Source: V1-33 sp039795165
GTDB taxonomy: Bacteria > Verrucomicrobiota > Verrucomicrobiia > Verrucomicrobiales > V1-33
DNA length: 64,000 nucleotides
Assembly: GCA_039795165.1 (NCBI GenBank)
Contig: JBDKER010000007.1
Location: forward strand, 1-64,000
Direction of reading: 5' to 3'
Shown: one piece after another, positions 1 to 10,100 of the stretch
Layout of the letters: every line of letters begins with the position of its first letter
How positions within the stretch are numbered: position 1 is the stretch's first letter
The notes under the pieces: generated by a model
Database searches by the model: none
What the model saw: the letters and a program-made list of their open reading frames with translations, nothing else
Told to the model about the DNA's origin: nothing
Position numbers and translations under genes: made by a program

Positions 1-108
1 GGTGCCGATGTCATCCGGCTGGCCGAATTGAATCCGGCGGAGCTGCGGCGGCCGGGGCCGGTGCAGGTGGTGGCGGCGGCGGACGATGTGATGATTCTGC
101 GCCGATGA
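1..108 (+). CDS. C-terminal fragment of an unidentified protein (possibly ABC transporter ATPase)
   Basis: An open frame runs from the window edge to a TGA at 106-108 and gives the last 35 residues of a protein. The tail ends in a beta-like stretch with the sequence DDVMILRR, which would fit the end of a TOBE-type domain of an importer ATPase. The next gene, 64 bases downstream on the same strand, encodes a solute-binding protein, and that supports a transporter context. The fragment is too short for a firm family call, and the start lies outside the window. Confidence 0.45.
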   Translation, partial: GADVIRLAELNPAELRRPGPVQVVAAADDVMILRR

Positions 109-172
109 GAGCGCGCTTGCCAGCGGGCTTGGTTTTGCCGGGAGCAAGCCCTGGAGGGGGCGGTGTGCGGTC

Positions 173-1768
173 ATGAATCGGTATCTTGCTGTCCTTGGGG
201 CGATGGTGGTGGTGATTGCGGCACCCATTCTGCTGAAGCCGCGGGAGAGTGCGCGCAGTGCTGATTACCGGCCGGAAGACCGCCTCGTGGTGGTGACGCC
301 GCATGTGGAGACGATCCGGTACGAACTTGAGCGTGGTTTTCAGCAATGGATGCAGGAGCGGCATGGGCGGCGCGTGGTCATTGACTGGCGCATTCCAGGG
401 GGGACGTCCGACATCATCAAGGTACTCAAGTCCGAGTACACGGCTGCCTTTGAGAACGAGTGGACGAGGGGAGGAAACGAGGTGGCTGCGATGCAGGAGT
501 TTGCCGATGCGAAGAGCGAGTCGCCAGCGCGTCAGGCCTTTCTGCGGAGCAGTGTCGGCGTGGGGATTGACCTCATGCTGGGCGGTGGGCCGATTGATTA
601 CAATGGGCTGCGGAAGCAGGGATTCATTGTGAGCCGGGATGAGGCGGGGCATGGGCCCGAAGCGGTGCGGAAGGCGCACCCCGAGTGGTTCACTGACGCG
701 GTGATTCCCGCGAAGCTGGCCGGGCAGGAACTCTACGAGCCGGGCCTTGCATGGGTTGGCACCTGTCTGTCCGCCTTCGGGATCTGCTGGAATGAGGAAC
801 GGCGGGAGGCTCTGGGGATTCCCGGGCCTCCGGCGACGTGGAGCGATCTGGCGTCGCCGGCATGGCGGAATCAGATTGCGCTCGCCGATCCCACCAAGTC
901 CGGGACGGTGGCTGCGATGTTCGAGGTGATTCTGCAGATCGAGATGCAGCGCGCCGCGGCCGAGGCGGGACAGGATGAGGCGAGGCGGGCGGCAGCGGTG
1001 GCTGAAGGCTGGCAGCGTGGCCTGCGGCTCATACAGAGGATTGCGGCGAATGCGCGCTACTGGACTGACAGTTCCACCAAGATTCCCCTCGATGTGGCCG
1101 ACGGCGAAGCGGTGGCGGGCATCTGTGTGGATTTCTACGGACGGAATTTCGTGGAGCGTCTCGAGCGGACGAATGGCGTCAGCCGTCTGCGATTTGTGGC
1201 TCCGCCGGGAGAGACGACGGTCAGTCCGCAGCCGGTGGCCATGCTGCGCGGGGCACCGCATGCGGAACTGGCGACGCGCTTCATTGAGTATCTGCTGACG
1301 CCGGAAGCGCAGCGGCTGTGGGGCTGGAAGGCCGGCGTTCCGGGTGGTCCCGAGAAGATGGCGCTGCGCAACATGCCGATCCGGAAGGATTACTATGTGG
1401 AAGCGAACCTGAAGGAGGCGGCCGATCCCGCGCTGCGGCCGCTCGAGGATGGGATTGCCTTTCAGTATGATCCGCGGCTGACCGCCGACCTTTTCAGCAC
1501 GATCCGGGTGATCATCCGGGCGATGTGCATTGATCCGCATCATGAACTGCGGGAGGCGTGGGCCATGCTGGCCGACCGGGGGTTTCCGGCGGAGGCGACC
1601 GCGCGGTTTGGAAATCTCGAGGCTGTCAATTACACGGCGGCGGCTGGGATTGCCGCGAAGCTGAAGAGCCGGGATCCGGTGATGGCGGCGACGGTGGCGC
1701 GGGATCTTTCCGTGGTGTTCCGCGGGAATTACCGCAAGGCCATGGAACTCGCGGCAGCCGGCCGGTGA
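173..1768 (+). CDS. ABC transporter extracellular solute-binding protein
   Basis: 531 residues. Residues 1-22 form a hydrophobic signal peptide or anchor. The mature part resembles the iron/polyamine-type family 1 solute-binding proteins: an early strand (RLVVVTPHVETI), a domain with GIDLMLGGGPIDYN where the substrate cleft is built, a PATWSDLASPAW segment typical of this fold, and a C-terminal LLTPEAQRLWG segment. Such proteins capture a ligand outside the inner membrane and hand it to a permease. It follows a possible ATPase gene by 64 bases, so the pair may belong to one importer whose permeases lie to the left of the window. The ligand cannot be read from sequence. At over 500 residues it is longer than most family members (about 340) because of a C-terminal extension of unknown role. 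Confidence 0.8.
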   Translation: MNRYLAVLGAMVVVIAAPILLKPRESARSADYRPEDRLVVVTPHVETIRYELERGFQQWMQERHGRRVVIDWRIPGGTSDIIKVLKSEYTAAFENEWTRGGNEVAAMQEFADAKSESPARQAFLRSSVGVGIDLMLGGGPIDYNGLRKQGFIVSRDEAGHGPEAVRKAHPEWFTDAVIPAKLAGQELYEPGLAWVGTCLSAFGICWNEERREALGIPGPPATWSDLASPAWRNQIALADPTKSGTVAAMFEVILQIEMQRAAAEAGQDEARRAAAVAEGWQRGLRLIQRIAANARYWTDSSTKIPLDVADGEAVAGICVDFYGRNFVERLERTNGVSRLRFVAPPGETTVSPQPVAMLRGAPHAELATRFIEYLLTPEAQRLWGWKAGVPGGPEKMALRNMPIRKDYYVEANLKEAADPALRPLEDGIAFQYDPRLTADLFSTIRVIIRAMCIDPHHELREAWAMLADRGFPAEATARFGNLEAVNYTAAAGIAAKLKSRDPVMAATVARDLSVVFRGNYRKAMELAAAGR

Positions 1769-1904
1769 CCGCCGTGCGGGAGCCGCCGTACGGTTCCGGT
1801 GTTCATGAAGCTTGCCGTGTCAGGGCGATTCCGGCATAACCGAAGCCATCCGGAGCGGGCTGTGCCCCGGCCGGCCTTCCCCCTAACTAATCTTTGTTGC
1901 TGCC

Positions 1905-4900
1905 ATGCGTGTGTGTTTTCTGACTGCGGCTGTCCTGATTCTGTCTCTGCGGCTGGTGATGGCGGGACCGGACATTGCGGCGACGGTGCCGGCTGACGGA
2001 GCGGTGGTGTCCGCACTGACGAGCCTGCGGGTTACCTTCAGTGAACCTGTGACGGGGGTGAATGCGACCGATCTGGGGGTGAATGGGAATCCGGCAGCCG
2101 GGGTGACGGGCAGCGGGGCGGGGCCGTATGTGTTCACCTTTCCGCAGCCGCCTGCGGGGACTGTTTCCTTTTCGTGGGATGTCGATCAGAGCATTGCGGG
2201 GCTCGGCACCGGGGAGTTTGTGCCCGCCGGAAGCATCACGGTGACGCTGACCGACAGCCTGCCTCCGCAGCTGGCGAAACTGGCGACGTCGGTGCCCGGT
2301 CAGGAAATGGATGACGTACAGCCGTCCCCGGGTTCGGTCGCGGGAATGATCCGTCAGGCCGTGGTGAATTTCTCCGAGGAAGTTTCCGGGGTCGATGCGG
2401 CGGATCTGCTGGTGAACGGGTTGGCCGCGGCGGCGGTCACCGGTAGCGCCGCCGGGCCATATGTATTCCAGTTCGACGCTGTTGCGGAAGGCGTGGTGCA
2501 GTTCAGCTGGGCTGCCGGCCATGGCATTGCGGATGCGGCCGGCAATCTTTTCGCGGGCACCGGCTGGAGTGCGGTGCGCGCGTCGACTGCCGGGCAGGTG
2601 GTGATTTCCGAGTTTCTCGCGGCCAATGCCGGCACGCGCGTCATGGCGGGAGCCGACCCTGATGGCGTGCGGGATGAAAACTGGGATCTGTCGCCGTGGG
2701 TCGAGTTGTACAATGCGGGCACTGGGTCAGTCAGTCTGCGGGGCTGGAGTCTCACCGACAGCACGGATGAGCCGAGGCAGTGGGTGCTGCCTGACCGGAC
2801 CCTTGCGGGCGGCGAGCGTCTGCTGGTGTGGGTTTCCGGGAAGGACCGCAAGCCGGCGGCGGGTCATCTCCATGCGAATTTCGGACTGAAGGCGTCTGGC
2901 GGGAGTCTGGCGCTTTATGCGCCCGATTGTCCGGCGGCTGTTCCCGTGTCCGCGTGGCTGAACTACCCTGAGCAGCGCTATGATTACAGTTACGGGGTGA
3001 GCGAACCCGGTGGGGAAGTGCGCTATTTTTCTCCGCCGACGGCGACGCAGGGACTTTACACCCTGCCGTCGTCCGACATCGGCAGTCCGCCGGGAACGGT
3101 GCCGCCTGTGCCGCTGGGGAGGGCCAATGGGACGAGCAGTCTGGCTGGGGTGATGCCGGAACCTGAGGTCAGTGTGCCACGGGGTTTCTACGACGGGCCG
3201 TTTCGGGTGGTGCTGAGCTGCCGCGAGCCCGGGGCCGTGATCCGCTACACGCTTGATGGGAGTGTCCCGGTGGTCACGAGCCCGGGATATACCGGCCCTC
3301 TGGAAATCGCATCGACGACCGTGCTGCGGATGGTGGCCTTCGGGGAAGGCAGGGTTCCGAGCCGGACGGTTACGCATACCTATCTGTTTGCCTCATCCGT
3401 CGTGGATCAGCCGTCGCCGCCGTACGACCATCCGGCGGTGAGCACGGACAATGGGAATCCGCAGCCGCCGTCTCCGGGAGGAGCGAAGCTGCCGGTTGCC
3501 TGGGGCACGAATGCGACCTTCACCGCAGCGCAGACCCTGCCTGGTGCCAACAATCTGACAGCTGGGCAGATTCCGGCCGACTACGGCATGGATCCCAAGA
3601 TTCACGCCGATCCGCAGCGCTATGATGACAGCGGCAGAGTGAGTGCCGAGGGGGTGACGAACCGCGAGCGGATCGAGCGTTGTCTGCGGACACTGCCTGC
3701 GCTGTCGCTGGTCATGAAGGGTGCGGACATGTTCGGAGCCTATCCGAATGGCACGGTGCCCGCGGGAACGGTGGATCCGCTCTATCCGAATTCGGCGGCA
3801 TCGATCAAGCGCGACATGACCAAGCCGTGTTCGCTGGAGATGATGCAGGCCGACGGGACGACGGTATTTGTGATTGAAGCGGGCATTGATCTGCATGGGA
3901 ATGCCAGCCGGGATCCCTTCAAGAATCCCAAGCATGGATTCGTGATCCGTTTCCGGGGTCGCTACGGGGCCGGGAAGCTGGAGGCGCCGTTGTTTCCGGA
4001 TTCACCCGTGCGCGAGTGGGACAAGCTGATTCTGCGGGGTGACTTCGGTGGCAGCTGGCTGCACCAGAACGGGGTCGATGCGCTCGCAGTGTCAGCCGAC
4101 ACGTCGCAGCGTCCACGTGGCATCCGCATCCGGGAAGCCTTCAGCAAGGAATCGTTCCGGGACATGGGAGGGGCAGCCAGTCATCACCGCTTCTGCAATC
4201 TCTTCATCAATGGTGTCTGCTGGGGTTCCTATGAACTCATGGAAGACGAGGCCGAGGATTTCGGAGCCAGTTATTTCGGAGGGGAGAAGGATGACTTCGA
4301 TGTGGTCGATCAGGGGAAGCTGAAGAGCGGAAACTGGCAGCAGTGGTCCGCCATGAAGTCGCTGCTTGGCTGGACGGGTGGAACGGCCACCAGCGACCGT
4401 CCCACACCGCCCTCGGTCGCCGTCTTCCAGAGTGCCTTCACCAATGCGCAGTATGAACAGCTGCGCGGTTTCCTCGATCTGCCGTGGTTTCAGGACTACA
4501 TGATCTGGCATCATTTTGCAGGACACCGCGACTGGGCCACGGGAGCCAGCGATGCGGCACCGTACATGAAGAACGTGTATTTTCTGAGGCCGCGGAAGGG
4601 GACGTTCCGGACAATGCCATGGGACATGGAGAATCTTCTCTGGCATCAGGACGAGGACCGCGTCACCGGCATGACCAGTTTTGGATCGGGGGCACCCTCT
4701 CTGCTGCCACCGGCGGCGATTCATCCGCGGGCGGTCATGAATCCGGAATACCGTCTGGAATTTGCGGACCGGGTCTGGCGGCATCTGATCCGGCCGGGGG
4801 GAGCGCTGACGCCGGCCGCCAATCTGGCGCGCCTAGAGAAGTGGACGGCGGTGGTGGGGCCCGATGCGATCTGTCTGGAATCGGCGCGCTGGGGTGACTA

Positions 4901-7900
4901 CCGCTACAAGGTGCATCCCTACACCACGGGAACGGTGAATCAGGTGTACACATGGAACGGCAGCTGGTTCGAGGGTGGGGTGCCGCGCTACAATACCGGG
5001 CGGACGGCGGCGACCCTCGGGACATGGAATCAGGGCATGGCCAATGCTTGGTGGGATGAGATCCGGAGGCTGCGGACGGCGTATTTTCCGGTGCGGTCGG
5101 CGAATGTGGTCAACCAGTTCCGTACGAATGGACTGTATCCGCTGCTGGGGGCACCGGAGCTGCGGGATGAGCGGACGGGCAACCTGCTTGCCGATGGAGT
5201 GGTGGCTGCGGGAACGCAGGTCCGCCTTGTGAATCCGGCGGATGCGTCCGGGGGTTTCGCCACGGAGATCTGGTACACGCTGGATGGGACCGATCCAAGG
5301 CCTCCGTACGATCAGACCGGTGCGCCGCGTGGCTCGGCGCAGCGGTACGAGAAGCCGGTCACGGTCGATGCGGGAGTCATCATCCGGGCGCGGCGGGCCG
5401 TGCGGGTGGATGCGGCGGGTGGAGATGCGGCGCAGGCGAAGGCACCGGTGCGGGTGGCCTCGCCTTCGCTGCAGGTGACTGTCACGTACAATGCGGTGGG
5501 GGGAGCCAGCGGGCGCGGGCAGATCACGGCGGCCCCGCGGACCGTGGATGGTGTGGCCCTTGTGGAGGGAGACCGGGTGCTTCTGAAGAATCAGAGTGTG
5601 GGATCGCAGAATGGCATCTGGGTGGTCACGGTGCTGGGCAGTGGCTCCAATGGCCAGTGGGACCGGGCTGCGGACTGGGATCAGAATGGCGAAGTGCCGC
5701 CCGGCACGTGGGTGCGGGTGATTTCCGGGAATCAGAACCAGGGAACGGTTTGGCGGGTGACGAACACGGCGGCGGTGACGGTCGGGGGAAGTGCGGGCAC
5801 GTCCGTGGGATTTGCTGTCTTCACCCCTTGGAGTGCCCTCATGGAGCATCGGCTGACGGTTGGTGCGCCCCTTGCGACCGTGGCCATTTCCGAGATTCAC
5901 TACAATCCTCCGGCCAATCAGGGCGGGAGCGCGTCGGAGTTCCTTGAATTTATCAATCACGGTCGGCTGCCGGTGGACATGAGTGGGTGGTGGATGGAGG
6001 GAGTAGAGTTTGTATTTCCGGCGGGCCTTGTGCTGGCTCCCGGGCAGCGGGTTGTGATTGTGAGCAATGACAATCCGGTGATTTTTGCCTCGCAGTATCC
6101 CGGAGTGGATCCGCTGGGATATTTCGGGGGGAATCTGAGCAACGGAGGAGAACGGCTGACGCTTTTCGATGCGGCCGGCCGGGTGGTGTACTCGGTGGAA
6201 TACGATGATGACCTGCCGTGGCCGGTGGCGGCGGATAACCGGGGAAGTTCTCTTGAGGTGGTGGATCCTGCGGGTGACGGTCAGGCAGTCGGCAACTGGA
6301 AGGCGAGTCCGGTCCGTGGAGGAACCCCGGGATCTGGCGGGACGCCGTCGCTGTTCGCCCTGAGGATCAGTGAATTCCATGCGGCCTCCGGTCAGGGGAT
6401 TTTTCAGGGGCAGCCGATGCGGGACTTTGTGGAAGTGATCAATGCGGGTGGGGTGCCCATTGAGCTGGCGGGCTGGACATTGAATGGGGTGGCGCTGGGC
6501 GGTGGGGTGCTGGCTCCGGGGGCCCGTCTGGTGGTGGATGTTCCGCTGGAGCGGTCGCAGGGAGAAGTGGTGCTGGCGCTGGGTGGAGCGACCGTGGAGA
6601 GCGTCCGCTATGGTCCGCAGTCTGCGGGTCTGTCGTTCTCCCGGGATGCGGAATCATGGAGGGTGGGCGAGCCGTCGCCGGGTGGCGTCAGCACGGCGCT
6701 GCCGCTGTCATTTCCGGCCGCCGCACTGCGTTTCAGTGAAGTGCTGGCGGATCCGGTGCCCGGGGAAGACGATTGGCTGGAACTGCGCAATGAGGGGGCG
6801 TTGCCGGTTGTGCTGATGGGGCTGACCTTTGGTGCAGGCGAGGCTGCCGTGCGGGTGGTGGTGCCTGCAGTGATCGGTGCGGGAGAATATGTGACGCTGC
6901 GCTGCGATGCGGGCAGCCGCCGCGGGGATGCGCTCAATCTGAATCTTCCGGCGGCGGGGGGCAGTCTCTGGTGGCGCGACGCTGAGTGGCAGCTGGGAGA
7001 CAGCATTGTGTATGGCAGGCAGGAGGAAGGCGTGACGAGCGGGCGACTGGTGGGACAGGGCGCGTGGGTGCGTTTGGATTACCCGAGTCCGGGACTCCCC
7101 AACGAGGCTCTGCCGCCCGTGCGGCCCCGCTTCAGCGAAGTCCTTGTGATCAACCGGAATGGCGACAATACGCCGTGGGCGACCCGCGATGCATGGGTGG
7201 AACTGGTGAATCCGGCGGGTCAGGCAGCTGATCTGGGCGGCTGGAAGATCCGCAGTGTCGTGGTGACTGGCGGAAGCGTGGATTACGCGGTTCCTGCGGG
7301 CACGGTGCTGGCCGCGGGTGGCTTCCTTCCCATCTGGAGCCGGACGCTCGGGATGCCCTTCGATGCCGAAGTGTACAATCATCATGGATTGGAACTCATC
7401 CGTCCGGACGGACAGATCATGGACCGGGTCACATGGGGACGGCAGTTGCCGGATCATTCGATCGGGCTGCAGGCCGATGGGGCGTGGGCCCTGCTGCGCG
7501 CGCCGAGCCGCGGGCGGGAGAATGCCGGGAAGATGTCCATGGGGTCGCCCGGAGGTCTGCGGCTCAACGAATGGCAGGGGGCGGCGGGAGGAGCAGGACC
7601 GCGCGGTGAATTCATTGAAGTCTTCAATCCTCATGCGGATCCGGTTGATGCAGGAGGGTTGTGGCTGGGCGATGGACCGGGCGAAGCCGGCAGGTTCCGG
7701 CATCGGCTGCCTGCACTCAGTTTTGTGGAGCCGCGGGGTCATCTCCTGCTGCGGCCGGCTGGCCAGCTGAGCACAGAATTTCCCGGCGGCGTGCCCGCGT
7801 GGCCCGTGACCTACGGCTTCGGGCTTTCCCCGGCAGGGCATACCCTGACGCTTTCTCAGGCCGACGAAGGAAGGGCTTTGGTCGATGCGGTTTCATTCGG

Positions 7901-8648
7901 TCCTCCGCCGGTGATGCCGCAGAGCGGCGGGAGGGTGAGCGACGGCGCGGAAACGATGGGCGAACTGGTGGCGAGCCCCGGCTGGCCGAATGGGGGCGGG
8001 CCAGCTCCGTATTTCCATTCACAGCCTGAAGATGTGGTGGTGGCGCTGGGGGAACCATGGCGGCTGCAGGCTTCCGTGGCGCTGGCGGACTCGGCATTCT
8101 GGACAAGGAATGGTCAGGTGCTGCCCGATGCTGTGCCGGCGGGAGCAAAGGAACTGATTCTCGAGCGTTCCGCGGCGGCGATGACGGACGACGGGCTCCA
8201 TGTGGTGACCGCAGTGAATGCGGCGGGCACAACCGTGAGCCGTTCCGCACGGGTGACGGTGCTGTACAACTACAGCCGCTGGGCGTCTGCGTTCGGGGTT
8301 GGTGCGGCGGGAAGCGATGATGACCGCGATGGGATTGCGAACGGCATGGAGTTTCTGGCGGGGACCGATCCGAACGTTGCTGAATCGGCGGCCGGGCAGG
8401 CAGCGCTGCAGGTGATCCCGGGGATCATGGGCGCGGAATTCACCATGGAATTCGTGAAGAACCGACGGGCCTCGTACACGATGCTCAGTGGCGAGCGCAG
8501 CAGCAGACTGAGTGGCTGGGTGCTCACGGACGCCGTCGGCATGGATGTCATCGCTGCGGACCCGGATGGACGGGATCGCCTGCGGCTGCGCTTTGCCATG
8601 CCCGCAGGGGAAGAGTCTTCCTTCTGGAGACTGCGGCTGGTTCCGTAA
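1905..8648 (+). CDS. Giant secreted CotH / lamin-tail-domain multidomain protein
   Basis: 2247 residues with an N-terminal signal peptide (about 1-21). Visible modules in order: two bacterial Ig-like domains (about 24-115 and 120-225); a lamin-tail domain (about 233-350, VVISEFLAAN); a chitobiase/hexosaminidase C-terminal-like domain (about 423-495, IRYTLDGSVP); a CotH kinase-like domain (about 596-925, with GHRDW and MPWDMEN); a second chitobiase-like domain (about 1106-1173); a module resembling phage tail-fibre repeats (about 1194-1308); five more lamin-tail domains between about 1326 and 1995; an Ig-like domain (about 2034-2120); and a C-terminal module with DDDRDGIANGMEF, a calcium-binding-like loop common at the ends of Verrucomicrobia exported proteins. 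CotH proteins are atypical secreted protein kinases in other bacteria; activity here is inferred only. The other modules suggest adhesion or polysaccharide binding at the surface. No PEP-CTERM tail is present. It stands alone as a transcription unit. Confidence 0.85.
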   Translation: MRVCFLTAAVLILSLRLVMAGPDIAATVPADGAVVSALTSLRVTFSEPVTGVNATDLGVNGNPAAGVTGSGAGPYVFTFPQPPAGTVSFSWDVDQSIAGLGTGEFVPAGSITVTLTDSLPPQLAKLATSVPGQEMDDVQPSPGSVAGMIRQAVVNFSEEVSGVDAADLLVNGLAAAAVTGSAAGPYVFQFDAVAEGVVQFSWAAGHGIADAAGNLFAGTGWSAVRASTAGQVVISEFLAANAGTRVMAGADPDGVRDENWDLSPWVELYNAGTGSVSLRGWSLTDSTDEPRQWVLPDRTLAGGERLLVWVSGKDRKPAAGHLHANFGLKASGGSLALYAPDCPAAVPVSAWLNYPEQRYDYSYGVSEPGGEVRYFSPPTATQGLYTLPSSDIGSPPGTVPPVPLGRANGTSSLAGVMPEPEVSVPRGFYDGPFRVVLSCREPGAVIRYTLDGSVPVVTSPGYTGPLEIASTTVLRMVAFGEGRVPSRTVTHTYLFASSVVDQPSPPYDHPAVSTDNGNPQPPSPGGAKLPVAWGTNATFTAAQTLPGANNLTAGQIPADYGMDPKIHADPQRYDDSGRVSAEGVTNRERIERCLRTLPALSLVMKGADMFGAYPNGTVPAGTVDPLYPNSAASIKRDMTKPCSLEMMQADGTTVFVIEAGIDLHGNASRDPFKNPKHGFVIRFRGRYGAGKLEAPLFPDSPVREWDKLILRGDFGGSWLHQNGVDALAVSADTSQRPRGIRIREAFSKESFRDMGGAASHHRFCNLFINGVCWGSYELMEDEAEDFGASYFGGEKDDFDVVDQGKLKSGNWQQWSAMKSLLGWTGGTATSDRPTPPSVAVFQSAFTNAQYEQLRGFLDLPWFQDYMIWHHFAGHRDWATGASDAAPYMKNVYFLRPRKGTFRTMPWDMENLLWHQDEDRVTGMTSFGSGAPSLLPPAAIHPRAVMNPEYRLEFADRVWRHLIRPGGALTPAANLARLEKWTAVVGPDAICLESARWGDYRYKVHPYTTGTVNQVYTWNGSWFEGGVPRYNTGRTAATLGTWNQGMANAWWDEIRRLRTAYFPVRSANVVNQFRTNGLYPLLGAPELRDERTGNLLADGVVAAGTQVRLVNPADASGGFATEIWYTLDGTDPRPPYDQTGAPRGSAQRYEKPVTVDAGVIIRARRAVRVDAAGGDAAQAKAPVRVASPSLQVTVTYNAVGGASGRGQITAAPRTVDGVALVEGDRVLLKNQSVGSQNGIWVVTVLGSGSNGQWDRAADWDQNGEVPPGTWVRVISGNQNQGTVWRVTNTAAVTVGGSAGTSVGFAVFTPWSALMEHRLTVGAPLATVAISEIHYNPPANQGGSASEFLEFINHGRLPVDMSGWWMEGVEFVFPAGLVLAPGQRVVIVSNDNPVIFASQYPGVDPLGYFGGNLSNGGERLTLFDAAGRVVYSVEYDDDLPWPVAADNRGSSLEVVDPAGDGQAVGNWKASPVRGGTPGSGGTPSLFALRISEFHAASGQGIFQGQPMRDFVEVINAGGVPIELAGWTLNGVALGGGVLAPGARLVVDVPLERSQGEVVLALGGATVESVRYGPQSAGLSFSRDAESWRVGEPSPGGVSTALPLSFPAAALRFSEVLADPVPGEDDWLELRNEGALPVVLMGLTFGAGEAAVRVVVPAVIGAGEYVTLRCDAGSRRGDALNLNLPAAGGSLWWRDAEWQLGDSIVYGRQEEGVTSGRLVGQGAWVRLDYPSPGLPNEALPPVRPRFSEVLVINRNGDNTPWATRDAWVELVNPAGQAADLGGWKIRSVVVTGGSVDYAVPAGTVLAAGGFLPIWSRTLGMPFDAEVYNHHGLELIRPDGQIMDRVTWGRQLPDHSIGLQADGAWALLRAPSRGRENAGKMSMGSPGGLRLNEWQGAAGGAGPRGEFIEVFNPHADPVDAGGLWLGDGPGEAGRFRHRLPALSFVEPRGHLLLRPAGQLSTEFPGGVPAWPVTYGFGLSPAGHTLTLSQADEGRALVDAVSFGPPPVMPQSGGRVSDGAETMGELVASPGWPNGGGPAPYFHSQPEDVVVALGEPWRLQASVALADSAFWTRNGQVLPDAVPAGAKELILERSAAAMTDDGLHVVTAVNAAGTTVSRSARVTVLYNYSRWASAFGVGAAGSDDDRDGIANGMEFLAGTDPNVAESAAGQAALQVIPGIMGAEFTMEFVKNRRASYTMLSGERSSRLSGWVLTDAVGMDVIAADPDGRDRLRLRFAMPAGEESSFWRLRLVP

Positions 8649-8701
8649 TCCGGAAGCGTGCCTTCAGAACCACGCCGCGGCGTTGCGCAGCCCGGCGGGT
8701 T

Positions 8702-9976
8702 TCAGGAGACGACAAGCGTCTGTTCCCGGTCCGGTCCGACTCCGATTAGGGAGACTGGCAGTTCTGTCAGTTCGCTGAGGCGGTCGAGGTAGGCACGGGC
8801 GAGTTTCGGCAGGTCACCGATGCTGCGGGCGGCGGTGATGTCGCAGTTCCAGCCGGGCAGAGTTTCGTAGACAGCCTTGCAGCGGGCCATTTCCTCGACC
8901 GTGGCCGGGGGGACGCTGATCCTTTCCCCGTCGAGTTCATAGGCCGTGCAGACATGGATTTCCGAAACGCCGTCGAGGCCGTCGAGATTGGTGACGGCGA
9001 GGTCGTCGAGTCCGTTGATGATGCCGGCGTAGCGGACCATGACGGTATCGAGCCAGCCGCAGCGGCGCGGGCGGCCGGTGGTGGCTCCGAATTCGCGTCC
9101 CATATTATGGAGGCGGTCGCCGAGCGCATCGTTCTCAGTGACAAACGGTCCGCTGCCGACCCGGGTCGTGTAGGCTTTGCAGACACCGACCACTCGGTCG
9201 ATTTTCCGCAGGGCGGCACCGGTTCCGGTGATGGCTCCGCCTGCGGTGGTATTGCTGCTGGTGACGAAGGGATACGTCCCGTGGTCGATGTCGAGATAGG
9301 TACCCTGCGCTCCCTCGAAGAGCACGCTTTTGCCGCTTTTGACTGCTTCGTGAATGATGACCGAGGTATTGGTGCGGAAGGGGGTCAGGCGGGCCGCCGC
9401 CGTGAGGATTTCTTCCGTGACTTGCGCGGCCTCCATGGACGCGAGGCCGACGGCTGCGAAGAGCGCATTGCATTCGGCGACCCGTTCCGCGACGCGTTCG
9501 TGGAAAACGGGGGTGTCCGCGATATCGATGAAGCGGAAGCCGCGGCGTTCGATTTTATCCGCGTAGGCCGGGCCGATGCCGCGACCGGTGGTGCCGATGC
9601 GGCGGGCGGCGAGCAGGATTTCGCGGCGCTGATCGAGCCCGCGGTGGTAGGGCATGACGATGTGGGCGCGGTCGCTGATGAAGAGGTTGGCTTCCGAGAT
9701 GGCGACGCCCTGGCCACGGAGCTTGTCGATTTCGCTGTTCAGGCCAACGGGGTCCATGACCACGCCATTGCCGATGACGCAGGCCTTGTCCTTCCAGAGG
9801 ATGCCGCTGGGAATGAGGTGGAGCACGTATTTTGTGCCGGCATGGATCACGGTGTGTCCGGCATTGTTGCCGCCTGCGCCGCGCGCGACGACGTCTGCGG
9901 ATTCCGTGAGGAAATCGACGATTTTGCCTTTACCTTCGTCGCCCCACTGGGCGCCGGTCACAATCACATTAGCCAT
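8702..9976 (-). CDS. purA: Adenylosuccinate synthetase
   Basis: 424 residues, the usual length. It catalyses the GTP-dependent condensation of IMP and aspartate, the first committed step to AMP, in the cytoplasm. The N-terminus has the GTP-binding loop GDEGKGK followed by NNAGHT, then GRGIGPAYADK, GAQGTYLDIDHGTYPFVTSSN and GRPRRCGWLD, all family hallmarks. It is a lone minus-strand gene; a possible small membrane protein gene lies 124 bases upstream. There is no Shine-Dalgarno sequence before the ATG (CCCTGAAGC precedes it). Identification is essentially certain. Confidence 0.98.
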   Translation of the reverse strand: MANVIVTGAQWGDEGKGKIVDFLTESADVVARGAGGNNAGHTVIHAGTKYVLHLIPSGILWKDKACVIGNGVVMDPVGLNSEIDKLRGQGVAISEANLFISDRAHIVMPYHRGLDQRREILLAARRIGTTGRGIGPAYADKIERRGFRFIDIADTPVFHERVAERVAECNALFAAVGLASMEAAQVTEEILTAAARLTPFRTNTSVIIHEAVKSGKSVLFEGAQGTYLDIDHGTYPFVTSSNTTAGGAITGTGAALRKIDRVVGVCKAYTTRVGSGPFVTENDALGDRLHNMGREFGATTGRPRRCGWLDTVMVRYAGIINGLDDLAVTNLDGLDGVSEIHVCTAYELDGERISVPPATVEEMARCKAVYETLPGWNCDITAARSIGDLPKLARAYLDRLSELTELPVSLIGVGPDREQTLVVS

Positions 9977-10100
9977 GATGCTTCAGGGGAAAAAGAAATG
10001 CCGGAACGGGTTCGCCGGTCCGGCGGAAAGGAGGTAACGGGGGAAGACCGTGACGGGTGGCGTCAGCTTTCCGTTCCTCCGGGAGGATACTCGGGATGGA

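Noticed and set aside
4833..6380. 515-codon minus-strand open frame opposite the giant CotH protein
   Set aside because: Arg/His/Pro-rich composition and antisense to a coherent multidomain protein.
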